6,222 nucleotides of DNA. It comes from Eubacteriales bacterium (GTDB lineage: Bacteria; Bacillota_A; Clostridia; Lachnospirales; Lachnospiraceae). Below the pieces are notes generated by a model. The model was not told the origin of the DNA, made no database searches, and worked only from the letters and a program-made list of their open reading frames with translations. Location of the stretch: positions 1 through 6,222 of the forward strand of contig JAUNAE010000225.1 in assembly GCA_030527765.1 (NCBI GenBank), in the 5' to 3' direction. Every line of letters begins with the position of its first letter. The first letter of the stretch is position 1. A program made the translations under genes and the position numbers. Of the stretch, positions 5,250 to 6,222 are shown in pieces.

Positions 5250-6174
5250 TCATAGACTCCAGAATACCAGCAAATTCATCCACAAACAGAGATCTTCCGA
5301 TGGAGCTGTAACCAATGTTGAAGTATGGGCTAGCCGGAAGCTCAACCATATTTCCATCCTTCACAGCTCTCATATTCTGCCATACTTTGCTCTCGTTCAG
5401 AGCCACCAGATCTTCCTCCGTTCCCACGGCAATGATGTAATCCGCATCGATCTCTGCAAGCCCCTCGTAAGTCACAACCGGAAGGCTGATATTCTCCTGT
5501 TCCGGCATACCGGCAGGTTTTGCAAGACCCATATCATCATAAATTACGGAACCAATTCCTGCTGCATCGAAGATGTAAAGGTTTCCTGCACTTGCAAGGA
5601 AAGAAAGATAGGATGCATCTTCCCCATAGGTTTCCTTCACAGCAGCACCGGCTTCCTCTGCTTTTTCTTTATAAGAAGCAAGCCACTCTTCTGCCTCTGC
5701 AGTCTTATCAAAAACATTTGCAACTTCCATAAGATCCTCTGTCCAATCGATCTGTGCAAGCTCGATCATGACTGTCGGAGCAACACTCTGAAGCTGCTCG
5801 TACATTCCCTCCTGAACAGAAGAAATGATGATCAGGTCCGGCTCAAGTCCGAGAACCGCTTCCACATCCACCTCCGGCTGCATGCTGTAACCGAGAATTT
5901 CCGCTCCATCAAGAACGTCCTCCAGATAAGACGGGAACTTTGTATAATCGTAAGCATCAGAGTTTGCTGTGCCGACTACACTGTAACCAAGAATGGACAA
6001 AATATCACTGTTTCCGCTGATATCCACAATTCGCTGTGGGTTCTGAGGAATCTCAACCTCTCCTTTTGCATCGGTAACAACAACGGTATCCTCTGCATAA
6101 ACAAGGCTTGCGCCGGAAACTGTTACAACACCCATCATGGCAACTGCTGCCAACATAGAAATCTGTTTTTTCAT
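5236..6174 (-). CDS. Iron-siderophore ABC transporter substrate-binding protein (FecB/FepB family), no lipobox
   Basis: A 312-residue periplasmic-binding-protein-fold protein that captures the ferric siderophore outside the membrane and delivers it to the FecCD pair. Residues 1-27 form a signal peptide: KK at 2-3, hydrophobic core 7-25, and VYA before ED, a signal peptidase I type site. Mature sequence has the family signature: VTDAKGEVEIPQNPQRIV (33-50), SGNSDILSILGYSVVG (53-68), EILGY (92-96) and LEPDLIIIS (110-118). Length is typical. There is no cysteine anywhere, so it cannot be a lipoprotein, although Gram-positive binding proteins usually are. The start ATG at 6174 is backed by AGAAGGAG (6190-6183) at 8 bases. 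It is the first gene of the operon in this window. Ferric siderophore cargo is inferred from family; heme or another chelate is possible. Confidence 0.95.
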   Translation of the reverse strand: MKKQISMLAAVAMMGVVTVSGASLVYAEDTVVVTDAKGEVEIPQNPQRIVDISGNSDILSILGYSVVGTANSDAYDYTKFPSYLEDVLDGAEILGYSMQPEVDVEAVLGLEPDLIIISSVQEGMYEQLQSVAPTVMIELAQIDWTEDLMEVANVFDKTAEAEEWLASYKEKAEEAGAAVKETYGEDASYLSFLASAGNLYIFDAAGIGSVIYDDMGLAKPAGMPEQENISLPVVTYEGLAEIDADYIIAVGTEEDLVALNESKVWQNMRAVKDGNMVELPASPYFNIGYSSIGRSLFVDEFAGILESMNEEK

Positions 6175-6222
6175 CTTTTTTGCTCCTTCTGTACGTATTT
6201 CAGTAACGCAGACAATTGCCGT
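6175..6222 (-). promoter_or_regulatory. Leader of the transporter operon with ribosome binding site; promoter beyond the edge
   Basis: AGAAGGAG (6190-6183) is a strong ribosome binding site 8 bases from the binding-protein ATG. The remaining bases to the window edge contain no convincing -10/-35 pair and no recognisable Fur (GATAATGATAATCATTATC-like) or DtxR/IdeR box. TACGTA near 6192-6197 is a bare 6-base palindrome. Iron control is expected for this operon type but cannot be read here. Confidence 0.6.

Noticed and set aside
6175..6222. Fur or DtxR operator upstream of the binding protein
   Set aside because: No recognisable box; TACGTA is too short, and the region is cut by the window edge.

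Overview
The window looks like a chromosomal stretch from a low-to-mid GC gut Firmicute, most likely a Lachnospiraceae-type clostridium. The support is the strong AGGAG-type ribosome binding sites, a very short stand-alone PspC-domain protein, and a Rpn/PDDEXK-family protein with the RLRPIDDDFMR-type N-terminus that I associate with that group. The organism call comes from recalled family resemblance, not from a search. Every gene I can support is on the minus strand, so transcription runs from the right edge to the left.

Right two thirds (about 1224-6174): a tightly packed five-gene operon. In transcription order it encodes an iron-siderophore-type substrate-binding protein, two FecCD-family permeases, a FepC/FecE-type ATPase and an MFS efflux-type transporter. 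Each gene overlaps the next or is separated from it by 1-3 bases, and each has its own ribosome binding site. The first four genes make a complete ABC importer. The fifth starts one base after the ATPase stop codon, so an exporter-like protein is translated with the importer. No siderophore biosynthesis gene is visible, which suggests uptake of siderophores made by others. The operon promoter lies at or beyond the right edge, and no Fur or DtxR-like box is recognisable in the 48 bases available.

Middle (about 346-1223): a 338-base gap without a supported gene (but with a 28-base-period direct repeat and several inverted repeats), then a 63-residue PspC-domain membrane protein, a perfect 13-bp hairpin that probably terminates its transcript, and a second gap with short palindromes.

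Left edge (1-345): the N-terminal 115 residues of a Rpn-family PD-(D/E)XK nuclease/putative transposase, apparently started at a TTG codon and cut by the window edge.

I see no tRNA, rRNA, CRISPR array, insertion-sequence end or known riboswitch. The operon is a recognisable system rather than a new one. Its most unusual point is a binding protein with a signal peptide but no cysteine at all, hence no lipid anchor, in what looks like a Gram-positive host.
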